Shown: positions 28,641 through 38,870, counted from the first letter of the stretch. The stretch: DNA of 64,000 bases from Bradyrhizobium sp. sBnM-33 (GCF_032917945.1 NZ_CP136624.1:6138001-6202000), one strand, 5' to 3'. Numbers and translations are program-made. The notes: generated by a model not told the origin, from the sequence alone.

Positions 28641-28924
28641 GGGGCGAGACGTCGCTTGAATCCATCCAGATCACAACGATTCTAATTTGCGGTCCAAAGT
28701 CGTTCGACAGTTGGTGATGCGGATGAGATTGCGAGCCACGCGTCATGCCGATCCTCGCGCCTGTACTATGCCGATCCTCGCGCGTGCGCTGCCGCAACCT
28801 TTCCAATAGTTTAGGATTCTCAAGCGCTCGTGCGTGTACGCACCGAGAGCGCGCAGACTATACCTGTCTCGACAGGGAACCGTGCTGGGCGCCTTTGCCT
28901 GTTATCCGAAACAAGTGGTTCAGC

Positions 28925-30094
28925 ATGTCGAGATCACGCACCATCCGTTGGGTCTTGTTGGTCGCAGCGATCGCCGCGCTAGTAGGCTTTTTCGGCTGGC
29001 AGCGATTCCAAAGCGAGGCCCGTGAGGCGCAAGCTGAAGCCCAGAAGCCCGCGCCAGCCCGTGCTGCCGTGCCCGTGCGAACGGCCCTGGTCGAAAGGAC
29101 CAGTTTTCCCGTTTATCTGACCGGCCTCGGCACTGTGCAAGGCTTCAACACCGTCGTCGTCCGCACCCGCGTCGACGGTCAGATCAATCGAATTGCGTTT
29201 CAGGAAGGCCAGTTCGTCACGGAAGGCGATACGTTGGCCGAGATCGATCCGCGGCCGTTCCAGGCCGCGCTCGATCAGGCCAAGGCGAAGAAGGCGCAGG
29301 ATCAAGCCAATCTCGCCAACGCCAACCTCGACCTGCAGCGCTCCACTCGGCTCGGTGAGTTCGCGACCCGCCAGCAAACGGATACCCAGCGTGCCTTGGT
29401 CGCGCAATTGACGGCGCAAGTGGCCGGCGACGATGCGGCGATCGAAAACGCGCAGACCCAGTTCGATTACGCCACCATCAAGGCGCCGATCTCCGGTGTC
29501 GCCGGGCTGCGCCAGGTCGACGTCGGCAATATCGTCAACGCTGCGACTCAGACCGGCATCGTTACGATCGCCCAGATCGAACCGATCGCGGTGATCTTCA
29601 CCGCGCCGGAAGACCACTTGCCGGATATCAGAGCCGCGCTGGCCGCCGGTTCTCCCAAAGTGATCGCACTCTCCACGGACGGCAAGCGGGTGCTTTCCAC
29701 CGGCACGCTTTCCCTGATCAACAACCAGGTCGACACGTCAAGCGGTACGGTTCGGCTCAAGGCGGTCTTTGACAACAAGGACCACGCGCTGTGGCCGGGC
29801 CAGTCGGTTTCGACCCGGCTGCTGATTGCGACGCTGGAGAACGCTACCGTAATTCCCGACGATGCCGTCCAGCATGGCCCCAACGGACTTTACGCCTACA
29901 CGGTCAGCCCCGAGAACAAGGCCGAGCTCCGCAAGATCAAGGCGACGCGGTCAATCGATGGCCGATCTGTGGTCGACGAGGGGCTGTCGCCGGGCGATCG
30001 GGTGATCACGGCGGGTCAGTTCAAGGTTCAGCCCGGCACATTGGTCACAACCGCGGTCGCCAGTTCGGATCAGGCGAAGGCTGCCCGGGAATGA
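28925..30094 (+). CDS. RND efflux periplasmic adaptor (MdtA/HlyD family)
   Basis: A 389-residue adaptor from ATG 28925 (MSRSRTIRWVLLVAAIAAL). The frame is open further upstream without family residues. One N-terminal membrane anchor is followed by the lipoyl half-motif VQGFNTVVVRTRVDGQI, a coiled-coil hairpin (about 110-180), the second lipoyl half (FDYATIKAPISGVAGLRQVDVGNIV) and barrel domains. It connects the pump to an outer-membrane channel. No TolC-type gene is in the window. The stop overlaps the pump start by ATGA. Confidence 0.94.
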   Translation: MSRSRTIRWVLLVAAIAALVGFFGWQRFQSEAREAQAEAQKPAPARAAVPVRTALVERTSFPVYLTGLGTVQGFNTVVVRTRVDGQINRIAFQEGQFVTEGDTLAEIDPRPFQAALDQAKAKKAQDQANLANANLDLQRSTRLGEFATRQQTDTQRALVAQLTAQVAGDDAAIENAQTQFDYATIKAPISGVAGLRQVDVGNIVNAATQTGIVTIAQIEPIAVIFTAPEDHLPDIRAALAAGSPKVIALSTDGKRVLSTGTLSLINNQVDTSSGTVRLKAVFDNKDHALWPGQSVSTRLLIATLENATVIPDDAVQHGPNGLYAYTVSPENKAELRKIKATRSIDGRSVVDEGLSPGDRVITAGQFKVQPGTLVTTAVASSDQAKAARE

Positions 30095-33000
30095 GCCAGG
30101 GAATTTCCGCCCCCTTCATTCGCTACCCGATCGGGACCTCGCTGATGATGGCGGGGATCATGTTCGTCGGCCTCGTCGCCTATCCACTGCTGCCGGTCGC
30201 GCCGCTCCCGCAGGTCGATTTTCCGACCATTCAGGTCTCTGCCTCCCTGCCCGGCGGCAGCCCGGAGACTATGGCGTCGTCGGTGGCGCAGCCGCTGGAG
30301 CGCCAGCTCGCGCAGATTCCCGGCGTCGCGCAGATGACCTCGACCAGCTATCTCGGTACGACGGCGATCACGATCCAGTTCGATCTGAACCGCCCGATCG
30401 ACGCCGCGGCTAACGACGTGCAGGCCGCGATCAATGCGGCCAGCGGCCAGTTGCCAAAAAACCTTCCCTCCCCGCCGATCTATCGCAAGGTCAACCCGGC
30501 GGATGCACCAGTCCTGATCCTGTCTGCGACTTCGGACACGCTGCCGCTCACCACCGTCAGCGACGCCGTGGATGCCCAGCTTGCCCAGCAGATCAGCCAG
30601 ATCTCCGGCGTGGCCCAGGTGATCATCGGCGGACAGCAGAAGCCTGCCATCCGCATTCAGATCGACCCGGCAAAGCTTGTTGCCAAGGGGCTATCGCTGG
30701 AAGACGTTCGCAGCCAGATCGCGATCACAACCGTTGACAGCCCCAAGGGCAATATCGACGGCGAGCGCCGCGCCTATACCATTTATGCCAACGACCAGTT
30801 GCCGGATTCCAAGGACTGGAACGACGTCATCATTGCCTATCGCAACGGCGGCCCATTGCGAATTCGCGATATCGGCCAGGCCGTCACCGGTCCGGAAGAC
30901 GCCAAGCAGGCGGCCTGGGCCAATGGCAAGCGCGGTGTGTTCCTGGTCGTATTCAAGCAGCCCGGCGCAAACGTCATCGAGACTGTCGATCGGATCAAGG
31001 CGACGCTGCCGCGGCTGGTCGCCGCGATCCCGGCGGCGGTCAAGATCGAGGTGATGAGTGATCGCACCACGACGATTCGCGCTGCGGTCGAGGACGTGCA
31101 ATTCACCATGCTGCTGACCATCGCGCTCGTCGTGATGGTCATCTTCATCTTCCTGCGCAACTTCTGGGCAACGGTAATCCCGGCCGTGACAGTGCCGCTG
31201 GCGCTGCTCGGCGCCTGCGCGCTGATGTGGGTGTGCGGCTATTCGCTCGACAATCTCTCGCTGATGGCACTCACCATCGCCGTCGGTTTCGTGGTCGATG
31301 ACGCCATCGTGATGCTCGAGAACATCACGCGCTACATCGAGAAAGGCGAGAAGCCGATGGCCGCCGCCTTCAAAGGCGCCAGCGAAATCGGCTTCACCAT
31401 CGTATCGATCAGCATCTCGCTGGTCGCCGTGCTGATTCCGCTGTTACTGATGGGCGGTATCATCGGGCGGCTGTTCCGCGAATTCGCGGTGGTGCTCGCG
31501 ATGACCATTCTCGTATCGATGATCGTATCCCTGACGCTGACGCCGATGATGGCTTCGCGCTTCCTCCGCGCGCACGGCGAAACCAGCCATGGCCGGGTTT
31601 ATCAATGGAGCGAGCGAGGTTTCGACGCGATGCTGCGCGTCTACGAGCGCAGTCTCGATCTGGCGCTGCGCTGGAAGCTCACCACGCTGATGATGTTCTT
31701 CGCCACCTTGGGATTGTCGGTCTATCTGTTCGTCATCATCCCGAAAGGCTTCTTCCCGCAGCAGGACAACGGCCTGATCACGGCCACCTCGGAAGCCAGC
31801 CAGGACATCTCCTTTGCCGACATGAAGTGGCATCAGGAGGAGCTTGGAAAAATCGTGCAGGCCGACCCCGACGTCGCCTCGGTCGCGATGGCGATCGGCG
31901 GCAGCGGCCGCGCCGGCAATAACGGCAATCTCTACATCACGCTAAAGCCGCGCGACGAGCGCGAGGCGAGCGCCCAGCAGATCATCGCGCGTCTCCGTCC
32001 GCAGCTCGAGAAAGTCGAAGGCGCCCGCCTCTATATGCAGGCGGCGCAGGACGTGCGGCTCGGCGGCCGGCCGACGCGAACCCAGTTCGAGTTCACGCTG
32101 CAGGACGCCGACCTCGCCGAGCTGAACGAATGGGCGCCGAAGATTTTGGCGAAGATGCAGACGCTGCCGGAACTGCGCGACGTCGCCACCGACCAGCAGA
32201 CCAACGGCACCACGCTGGAGCTGAAGATCAACCGCGACACCGCCGCGCGTTACGGCATCCAGCCGCAACTGATCGATGACACGCTTTATGATGCGTTCGG
32301 CCAGCGCCAGGTGACCCAGTATTTTACCCAGCTCAACACCTACAAGGTGGTGCTCGAGGTGCTGCCTGAATTGCAGGGCAGCCTCGACACGCTGAACAAG
32401 ATCTACGTGAGGTCGCCCACCACCGGCGAGCAGGTGCCGCTGTCGACCTTCGCCACCTGGACCAGCGTGCCGGTGCGGCCGCTGTCAATCAGCCATCAGG
32501 GCCAGTTTCCGGCGATCACGATCAGCTTCAACCTCGCGCAAGGCGTGGCGCTGGGACAGGCGACCGACGCGGTGCAGAAGGCGATGGTCGAGCTTGGCGC
32601 GCCGACCACGCTCAATTCGAGTTTCCAGGGCACCGCGCAGGCGTTCCAGCAGTCGCTCGGCACCGTGCCGCTATTGATCCTCGCAGCGCTCGTGGTGGTG
32701 TACCTGATCCTCGGCATTCTCTACGAAAGCTACATCCATCCGATCACGATCCTGTCCACGCTGCCATCTGCCGGAGTCGGCGCGCTGGCGATCCTGATGC
32801 TGTTCGGGTTCGATTTCAGCCTGATCGCGCTGATCGGCATCGTGCTGTTGATCGGCATCGTGAAGAAGAACGGCATCATGATGGTCGACTTCGCGATCAC
32901 GGCCGAACGCGACGAGCAGCTCGAGCCCGAAGCCGCGATCCGAAAGGCGGCGCTATTGCGATTCCGCCCGATCATGATGACGACGATGGCGGCGCTGCTC

Positions 33001-33237
33001 GGCGGCGTACCGCTGATGCTCGGCACCGGCACGGGATCGGAAATTCGCCAGCCGCTCGGTTATGCCATGGTCGGCGGCCTGCTCGTCAGCCAGGCGCTGA
33101 CGTTGTTCACGACGCCAGTGGTCTATCTCTATCTCGACCGGCTTTCGAACGCCTTTGCGCTCTGGGGCCGTTCGGCCGATCTTGACCATGACGCCCATGC
33201 GGATGGGCAACACTCCGTCAAGCAAGCCGCCGAATGA
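30091..33237 (+). CDS. RND multidrug efflux transporter (MdtB/MdtC-like)
   Basis: A 1048-residue inner-membrane proton antiporter, standard length for the AcrB family. It opens MSQGISAPFIRYPIGTSLMM. Repeated halves each have a large periplasmic loop and a transmembrane bundle. The proton-relay aspartate pair is in AVGFVVDDAIVMLEN. The end portion GIVKKNGIMMVDFAI is of the MdtB/C type. It overlaps the adaptor by four bases. Substrates cannot be told from sequence. Confidence 0.95.
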   Translation: MSQGISAPFIRYPIGTSLMMAGIMFVGLVAYPLLPVAPLPQVDFPTIQVSASLPGGSPETMASSVAQPLERQLAQIPGVAQMTSTSYLGTTAITIQFDLNRPIDAAANDVQAAINAASGQLPKNLPSPPIYRKVNPADAPVLILSATSDTLPLTTVSDAVDAQLAQQISQISGVAQVIIGGQQKPAIRIQIDPAKLVAKGLSLEDVRSQIAITTVDSPKGNIDGERRAYTIYANDQLPDSKDWNDVIIAYRNGGPLRIRDIGQAVTGPEDAKQAAWANGKRGVFLVVFKQPGANVIETVDRIKATLPRLVAAIPAAVKIEVMSDRTTTIRAAVEDVQFTMLLTIALVVMVIFIFLRNFWATVIPAVTVPLALLGACALMWVCGYSLDNLSLMALTIAVGFVVDDAIVMLENITRYIEKGEKPMAAAFKGASEIGFTIVSISISLVAVLIPLLLMGGIIGRLFREFAVVLAMTILVSMIVSLTLTPMMASRFLRAHGETSHGRVYQWSERGFDAMLRVYERSLDLALRWKLTTLMMFFATLGLSVYLFVIIPKGFFPQQDNGLITATSEASQDISFADMKWHQEELGKIVQADPDVASVAMAIGGSGRAGNNGNLYITLKPRDEREASAQQIIARLRPQLEKVEGARLYMQAAQDVRLGGRPTRTQFEFTLQDADLAELNEWAPKILAKMQTLPELRDVATDQQTNGTTLELKINRDTAARYGIQPQLIDDTLYDAFGQRQVTQYFTQLNTYKVVLEVLPELQGSLDTLNKIYVRSPTTGEQVPLSTFATWTSVPVRPLSISHQGQFPAITISFNLAQGVALGQATDAVQKAMVELGAPTTLNSSFQGTAQAFQQSLGTVPLLILAALVVVYLILGILYESYIHPITILSTLPSAGVGALAILMLFGFDFSLIALIGIVLLIGIVKKNGIMMVDFAITAERDEQLEPEAAIRKAALLRFRPIMMTTMAALLGGVPLMLGTGTGSEIRQPLGYAMVGGLLVSQALTLFTTPVVYLYLDRLSNAFALWGRSADLDHDAHADGQHSVKQAAE

Positions 33238-33458
33238 TTTGTTTAGGTCGTCGATAAATCATCTTGGGGGTCTGTCGCCGCGGTTCGAAGCGCCACCTAA
33301 ATTGGTTTGCTCAGCTTCAAAAAGCCCCCTTCCACGCTTGCCAAGGCCCGGACCGAACGGGTAGAACGACGCACCAGCGAAAGCGGCGATTTGCACGATC
33401 CCGCTCCAGCCGATTGCCCGGACATTCGAATAAGCTATTGATGTTATTGAGCAATCAT

Positions 33459-33532
33459 TGGGGAATGGTGTAACGGTAGCACAACAGACTCTGACTCTGT
33501 TTGTCTAGGTTCGAATCCTAGTTCCCCAGCCA
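33459..33532 (+). tRNA. tRNA-Gln (CTG)
   Basis: A full cloverleaf can be drawn. Acceptor TGGGGAA pairs with TTCCCCA, the D arm is GTGT/GCAC, the anticodon stem ACAGA/TCTGT holds the loop CTCTGAC with anticodon CTG, and the T arm is CTAGG-TTCGAAT-CCTAG. Discriminator G and an encoded CCA end it. A tyrosine integrase gene begins 76 bases downstream, so the 3' end is a likely attachment site. Confidence 0.95.
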
Positions 33533-33607
33533 GACTCCGAAAAACCGCAACAATCCTGACAGCTTAGATCGGCCGATCTGAAATCCGGCAGACGATGGTC
33601 CAACACC

Positions 33608-35439
33608 ATGGTCCACGGGAGCCGGATTGTGCCTTCCTACCTACGCCGCCGAGGTCATACATGGTTTTTCCGGTGGAAATGGCCCAAGCGTCTTGCGGGT
33701 TGCGGTTTCCCGGGTGAGCTTATTTGCAGCCTGAAGACGAGCGACGTCCGCATCGCTCGCCGCCGGGCGATGCTGCTTGTCCTCAAAATCGAATTGCTAA
33801 TGACTTCAACGAGCAACCCGGGCCGAGCCGAACTGCAGAATGCGGTCCGTAACTGGATTGATGATTGCATCTGGCGCCGCGAGGTCCGGCGCGCGGACAC
33901 CGGCGGGCTGGATTTCTTCGAGCGCGACGAGATCGAACAGATGGGGCGCCAAGAGGCCGCCGAGCTGGACGGTCTCTTCCGCCTCGCCTCCGACATGTTC
34001 GCGCCAGAACAACAGGCCAAGATCGAGCGCATTCTGACCGGCAAGGAGGCATCGGACAAATACCAGACCATCATCGCGGCGGCAGCGCGCGAAATCGGCC
34101 TGCCAGCCGATCCTAATACCGTGGCCGGCCGGTTAGTGGAACGGACCATCCTGCGCGGCTATGCGACCCTGCTCGACGAAATGCGGCAGGCCGTCATTCC
34201 GATTCCTCGCGAGATCGCCGTAGAAAAGAAGCCCGCGCAGCCGGACGCGTTTATCTTTACCGCGTTCTGGGATCAGTTCGAGCAGCACAAGAAGGATGTT
34301 CGCGAGTGGAAATCCGATACGGCCGCGAACGCTGCAGGCACGAAGAACATCTTTGACAAACTATTTCCCGCCGCGACCGTGGCGCAGTTGATCGACAAAC
34401 CGATCGCCAGCGACTTCAAGACGAACCTGCTGTTGCTCCCGCGCCATTATGCCCGCGGCGACCGGAAGAAGATGTCCGGGGAAAAGCTGTTGGCGCAGGG
34501 CCGGACGCTGCCGCAAAAAGAAAGAATGCAGAGCCCGACGGTCAACAAGCACGTCAGCAACCTCGCAGAATATTGGGATTACCTCGTCGAAAAGAAGAAA
34601 ATTCCGGCGGATATCGAAAACCCTTTGCTGGTCTCCATGTCCCTTTGAAGAAAGGCCGTAAGGCGCGGAACGAACGGTTCAATTGGCCGGCCAGCCTCGA
34701 AAAAACACTATTCGAGTCGCCGCTATATGCAGGATGCTCCTCGATTTTCCGGCGGGCAAAGCCTGGAAACGAAATTCACCGCGACGCTCTGTTCTGGATG
34801 CCGCTTCTGGCGCGCACCATGGGGACGCGGGAGAATGAGACCTGCGACGCGCTCGTCGGCGACATCAAGGTGCAAGATACCGGCGAGGGTCCGATCCCGT
34901 ATTTGGAAATCACCGATGGCAAAGATTCGGGCTCGCCTAGAGACGTTCCTTTCGCGGACCTGGTGCTCGACATGGGCTTTCTCGAACAACGGGTGATCGG
35001 CCGCGCCCCCTCCGAGCCCTTGTTTCCGGAACTGATTCCGCAAGGACCCGGAAAGCGCCGGTCTGCGGCATTCACTGATCGCTTTTCCTATTATAGGCAG
35101 TCAATAAAGGTCTATCGGGCCCGCATTGATTTTCATTCGTTCCGCGGCAACGTGGAAACCGACCTCAAGAACATGGCCGGAATCAATCAAGCGTGGATCG
35201 ACGAACTCATCGGCCACGAGTCGATCATCCGCCGCTCCGAGGGCGAGCGTTACACGAAGCGGATTCTGCTCCCGATACTGCGGCGGTTGGTGAACGCGAT
35301 CGAGATCAAGGCCGACTTGTCTCATCTCCGCTACCTCGGAACGCGGGGCGTCGCAGCGCCTAAGCGCGACGCAGAGCTCGCGCGTCATGTCGCCTTGGCA
35401 GAGAAGGAAATGAAAAAGAAAGCAAAGCCTATCGGATAA
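33608..35439 (+). pseudogene. tyrosine integrase with one frameshift, next to tRNA-Gln
   Basis: A phage-type tyrosine recombinase with a DUF6538-like N-terminus (VPSYLRRRGHTWFFRWKWP). The first part is open from ATG 33608 to a stop at 34648. The rest continues in the -1 frame up to 35439. The expected NPFAGLHVPLKKG is restored if one base is added in the CCC run at about 34621. All catalytic motifs lie in the second frame: LLARTMGTREN (Arg), DFHSFRGNVE (HxxR), LIGHES and a tyrosine in EGERYTKR. It may be dead, or a sequencing error or frameshift may be involved. It marks the left border of an island. Confidence 0.85.
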
Positions 35440-35664
35440 CAGCAGCGCAAACTTGCTTAGCTAGATCTGCCGCACTCGGGTCGAACCCCAGACGGCACCG
35501 GAGGGTTATTTCGCGTAATGAACCTTATGCGAACTAGGTCCGACATAGCGGCGTGTGCCAGTGTGTGGTGATCGACCCAAATTGAGTCTGGCGAGCCGGA
35601 CCTTGAGTCCAGCCTAGTAAGTTGAGTCTGGAAGTTTGCAGGCGCATGGCCCGCGCTCGCCCGG

Positions 35665-36478
35665 CTACAGGAGAAACGAGAGTGCCGCCTCGCAGCGGTC
35701 TCGGATCTTCAGGGCCAGCAGATCGTCAGCCCGTGTCCGGCCGAGATTGACGGCGGCGATCGGAATGCCGAGCCGTGCTGCCGCCTGAGCGAACCGGAAC
35801 CCCGAATAGACCATAAGGGACGAACCCACGACCCAGCATCGCGTCGGCCTGCTCCAGAGCCTCCATGGCCAGGAAGACCTGATCCCGCGGAACGCTTTCG
35901 CCAAAGAACACGACGTCCGGCTTCATCACGCCGCCGCAGGACGGGCAATGCGGCACGGCGAAGCCCGAGAAGTCCAGGTGGTCGAGCTCGGCGTCGCCAT
36001 CCGGCAAAACGGCGGCATCCAAGTCGGCCCAGCTTGCGTTGAGACGGACCAGATCTTCCTGAAAGTCGGCGCGGCGTAGGGCAGCCGAGCAGGCCATGCA
36101 GCGCACCAGATCGAGCCGGCCGTGAAGGTCGATCACCACCCTGCTCCCGGCGGCTTGATGCAGCCTATCGACGTTCTGGGTGAGGAGCATTCGGCTCCGT
36201 CCGTTGGCCTCGAGCCGAGCCAAGGCGTGATGCGCGTCGTTGGGAATGGCTTGTCCGAACCGACGCCAGCCGATCATGCTGCGCGCCCAATAGCGGGATC
36301 GGATGGCGTCGTCTGCGACGAACGCCTGAAAGCGCACCGGCTGCATTCGCTTCCAGCTGCCGTCGGCGTCCCGATAGTCGGGTATCCCGGAGTTCGTGCT
36401 GCAGCCGGCACCCGTAAGGACAAACAGTCTTTCGTGGCTCTGCTTCGCCGGGCTGAGCTCGAGCTTCGCCAGCGCCTG
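35665..36478 (-). pseudogene. broken Sir2-type (SIRT4-like) NAD-dependent deacylase
   Basis: On the minus strand the NAD-binding motif LTGAGCSTNSGIPDYRDADG, LLTQNVDRLHQAAGS, the catalytic DLHGRLD histidine and the zinc cysteines (CMAC and CPSCGG) are all seen in one frame. Near 35830-35840 a frameshift occurs, and the end VVGSSLMVYSGFRFAQAA...LSFLL is read in another frame. There is no start codon: a stop TAG at 36479-36481 closes the frame just upstream of LSPAKQSHERLFVLTG. So the gene is cut at the 5' end and frameshifted at the 3' part. Confidence 0.88.
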
Positions 36479-36486
36479 CTAAATTG

Positions 36487-37468
36487 CCGAGCTGCTTTGG
36501 ATACACGAAGAATTTCGCAGTTCGCAACGCGCCGCCGAGGCGAGCTCGTCACGCCCGAGTTGCGAGACCGTATCATGGCCGAGATTCAGCGGCTTGACTT
36601 GGGCCACGTTCCGTTCCGGTTTGGCGAGGCGACTGAGCGCGGTCGGAACCTGTTTGACGTAGCGCTAGACGCCCACCGACCTGCCGTAAAGGCCAGAGTA
36701 CTGAGCGAAGGCGAGCAGCGCGCGCTCGGCATCGCTTGCTTCCTCGCGGAAATGTCCCGTATTCCAGGCTACCACGGGATCATTGTCGATGACCCTGTGA
36801 CCTCTCTAGACCACCAGCGGCTGCGCAAGGTTGCCGAGCGGCTGGTCGAAGAGGCCGCAGCCGGCCGCCAAGTAATCGTCTTTACCCATCACTTGATCTT
36901 CTACCAAGAGATATTGGCGGCGGCGGCCGCGCGGGTCCCGCAGGTCCCGGCGATCGTCAATCTGATCGGTAAGTCCGACGGGCGCTTCGGTCTGGTATCC
37001 GAGAACGACGAGCCTTGGATTGCTAAGAAAGTTACAAAGCGCATTGAGGCGTTAGAGGCGCGTCTGCGGGCTGTCCCGGCCGGAATACATCGCGATTCGG
37101 AGGATTTCCGCCGTGTTGCCAAGGATTTTTACACGGACCTGCGCGAGACTTGGGAGCGGCTCGTGGAGGAGGTTCTGTTAAACGGCGTCGTCGAGCGCTT
37201 CTCCTCCGGTGTCAAGACGCTGAGCTTGAAGGGTGTGGTCGTCGAGGACAGCGACTATCAAGTCATCTTCGCCAACATGAAACGCGTTTCGGAGCTCTCC
37301 GGACACGATATGGCTGCCGGACGTCAAATCCCAATGCCAGACGTGGCCGAAATGCGCCGCGATTTGAACGCCCTCGCCACCTATCGCAGTGAAATCCATC
37401 GAAGGAAGAATACTCTCGCAAACAGACGAGAGGCACTCGAGGAGCCTCCAATCGCACGCGTGGAATAA
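36487..37468 (+). pseudogene. 5'-truncated AAA/ABC-type ATPase (RloC/AAA_13-like C-terminal part)
   Basis: The open frame gives the second half of an SMC/ABC-like ATPase: signature VLSEGEQRALGIACFLAEM, Walker B GIIVDDPVTSLDHQR and switch histidine VFTHHLIF. A helical C-terminal part follows with FYTDLRETWERLVEEVLL and SGHDMAAGRQIPMPD. The Walker A motif and N-terminal half are missing; homology starts near 36490-36540. Upstream the frame only runs through the antisense of the Sir2 remnant. Full-length relatives I recall are large defence-type ATPases, but the role of this one is not known. It is likely non-functional. Confidence 0.75.
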
Positions 37469-37595
37469 TAGCGTTTGCACCGTGCCGCCGCGCTGCAGAC
37501 TTCTTGCAGGACGAAATATAAGTTTGGACTTGTGCCACCCAAGCTGGACTCAGCGCCAGGTATGTCGGGACTGGAGCGGGTACCTTCCCTCCCGC

Positions 37596-37670
37596 GGGCG
37601 CGGCTTCAATGGTTAGAACTTTCCGCTCATAACGGTCTGGTTGCAGGTTCGAGTCCTGCCGGGCCCACCA
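37596..37670 (+). pseudogene. degenerate tRNA with CAT anticodon (Met/Ile2-like)
   Basis: The 3' half is well formed: T arm GCAGG-TTCGAGT-CCTGC, acceptor strand CGGGCCC, A and CCA. The loop CTCATAA gives anticodon CAT. The 5' side is damaged: acceptor GGGCGCG pairs at six of seven positions, positions 8-9 of the normal tRNA appear lost, the D arm has an extra T and the anticodon stem has two mismatches. This is the pattern of an attachment-site remnant of a tRNA gene. Confidence 0.6.
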
Positions 37671-37936
37671 TCCGGCTATTTGTGCGGACTACGAAAGAAC
37701 GACTCGATCACGCTTTAAGAACGACTCGATCCGCACCACTAAGGACGACTCGATTTCCCCAAGTTTTTGAAGTTGTAGGAAATTTGGCTCAGTTTTTCGT
37801 TCAGCTGGATTTCGGTGCAAAGAAAATCGAGGGGGGGGTCAATTTTGTTCGGCTATCCGGATTTTCGTGTTGAAATGTCCATGCTCTGGGAATGGCCGTC
37901 CGTGTAGGCGGCTCGGCGCCTAAGGTGGCCATGGCT

Positions 37937-38287
37937 TCATTTTCTTCCGCCCCTGGGGGATACGGCCATGCCGAGGAACACCATCATCGCTTGATTGAGC
38001 CGTACCATATCTTCATCGTCGAGACGCCCAACACGCCTGCCGACCTCGGCTTTGGGAACGGTTGTGATTTTGTCTACCATCAGCCGGCATGTCGAGAGCA
38101 AGCCGTTGCGCTCATTCGGCTCGAAGATGAGCCGGAACAACGGCGCATCCGTCGGATCGGTGGTGAAGGGGCAAATGGTGATGGAGTCGGTCGCGTCGAA
38201 CCTGTCGTCCTGCACGATGACGACGGGGCGCGGCTTGCCTGCGTAATCCTTGCCGCCAGCGACGGTCCAGATCTCACCGCGTCTCAT
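37937..38287 (-). CDS. type II toxin, MazF/PemK family
   Basis: A 116-residue MazF/PemK-like endoribonuclease. It opens MRRGEIWTVAGGKDYAGKPRPVVIVQDD, the family signature with the conserved GKPRPVVI strand; later TICPFTTDP and LMVDKITTVPK are seen. It cuts mRNA when the antitoxin is lost. It overlaps the antitoxin gene by four bases (ATGA). The frame is intact, so the locus may be active. Confidence 0.92.
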   Translation of the reverse strand: MRRGEIWTVAGGKDYAGKPRPVVIVQDDRFDATDSITICPFTTDPTDAPLFRLIFEPNERNGLLSTCRLMVDKITTVPKAEVGRRVGRLDDEDMVRLNQAMMVFLGMAVSPRGGRK

Positions 38288-38508
38288 TCATCGTCCAGAT
38301 CAGACACGTCGTCGATGAAAGCCTGATCGTCGCGGGCATGGCTGCTGGCCGCAACAGCAAGTGACTGACGATGAGCCTGCTTGCGGAAGGATGAAGACCG
38401 CACATCGGGCACCCAAATCTGGATAGGTCGCAAACCCTGTGCCCGCAACCTTTCACGATGTTCCCGGACCTTCGTCCGGCCAGGCTTGGGCCTTGACGCC
38501 GTCGCCAT
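38284..38508 (-). CDS. MazE-type antitoxin (DUF3018-like)
   Basis: A 74-residue antitoxin from ATG 38508 with GGAGG eight bases above; an in-frame ATG at 38520 sits before that site. KVREHRERLRAQGLRPIQIWVPDVR is the DNA-binding part known from MazE-family partners of PemK toxins. The acidic tail (FIDDVSDLDDE) would hold the toxin. It is the first gene of the pair and likely autoregulates. Confidence 0.88.
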   Translation of the reverse strand: MATASRPKPGRTKVREHRERLRAQGLRPIQIWVPDVRSSSFRKQAHRQSLAVAASSHARDDQAFIDDVSDLDDE

Positions 38509-38870
38509 CGGTCCCTCCATGTTTGGTTACATGTAACCTAGCATCGCATCCGATTGGCCAGCCTTTTTGCCAATGCATCGAGGGCTGCTCAGATACCCTC
38601 AACACGATAAGCGTTGGGCGCCGCGGTTTGCCCTGCTTGCGGCGTGTTCAACCGTAAAGACACCTTCTCAATCAAGTGAGGTTTGAGATCGACCTTCGGA
38701 ATAAACGCGGGCTGCTCCGGATCGGGCTGTCCTTGTTGTGTTTGGGATTAGCCGCCCAGCCCTCGCTGTCGGGCACCTCCTCCAATCCAATGACGAATAC
38801 GCCGAAACCGTCTTCCGCCAGTCTAAGGCGAAGGAAATTGTTGTAGCCGCCGATTGGCACATCAGGCCCT
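38509..38870. other. no gene recognised
   Basis: Short frames occur on both strands but none has family residues or a good ribosome site. It separates the MazEF pair from the thiamine-diphosphate enzyme fragment. Confidence 0.5.

Noticed and set aside
34600..34660. Programmed -1 frameshifting in the integrase
   Set aside because: No canonical X XXY YYZ slippery heptamer in the right phase and no obvious downstream pseudoknot; a base loss in a C run is simpler.
35440..35660. Search for an attR copy of the tRNA-Gln 3' end after the integrase
   Set aside because: A GGGTCGAACCCC-like string is present near 35477 but does not match the tRNA-Gln end; no attR is supported in the window.
36122..36486. 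5' part of the open frame leading into the AAA ATPase
   Set aside because: It is the antisense of the Sir2 remnant; only the part from about 36490 resembles an ATPase, so the long frame is a chance fusion.
37699..37754. Three ACGACTCGAT repeats as a CRISPR array
   Set aside because: Repeats are only 10 bases and spacers 12-14 bases; there are no cas genes in the window.
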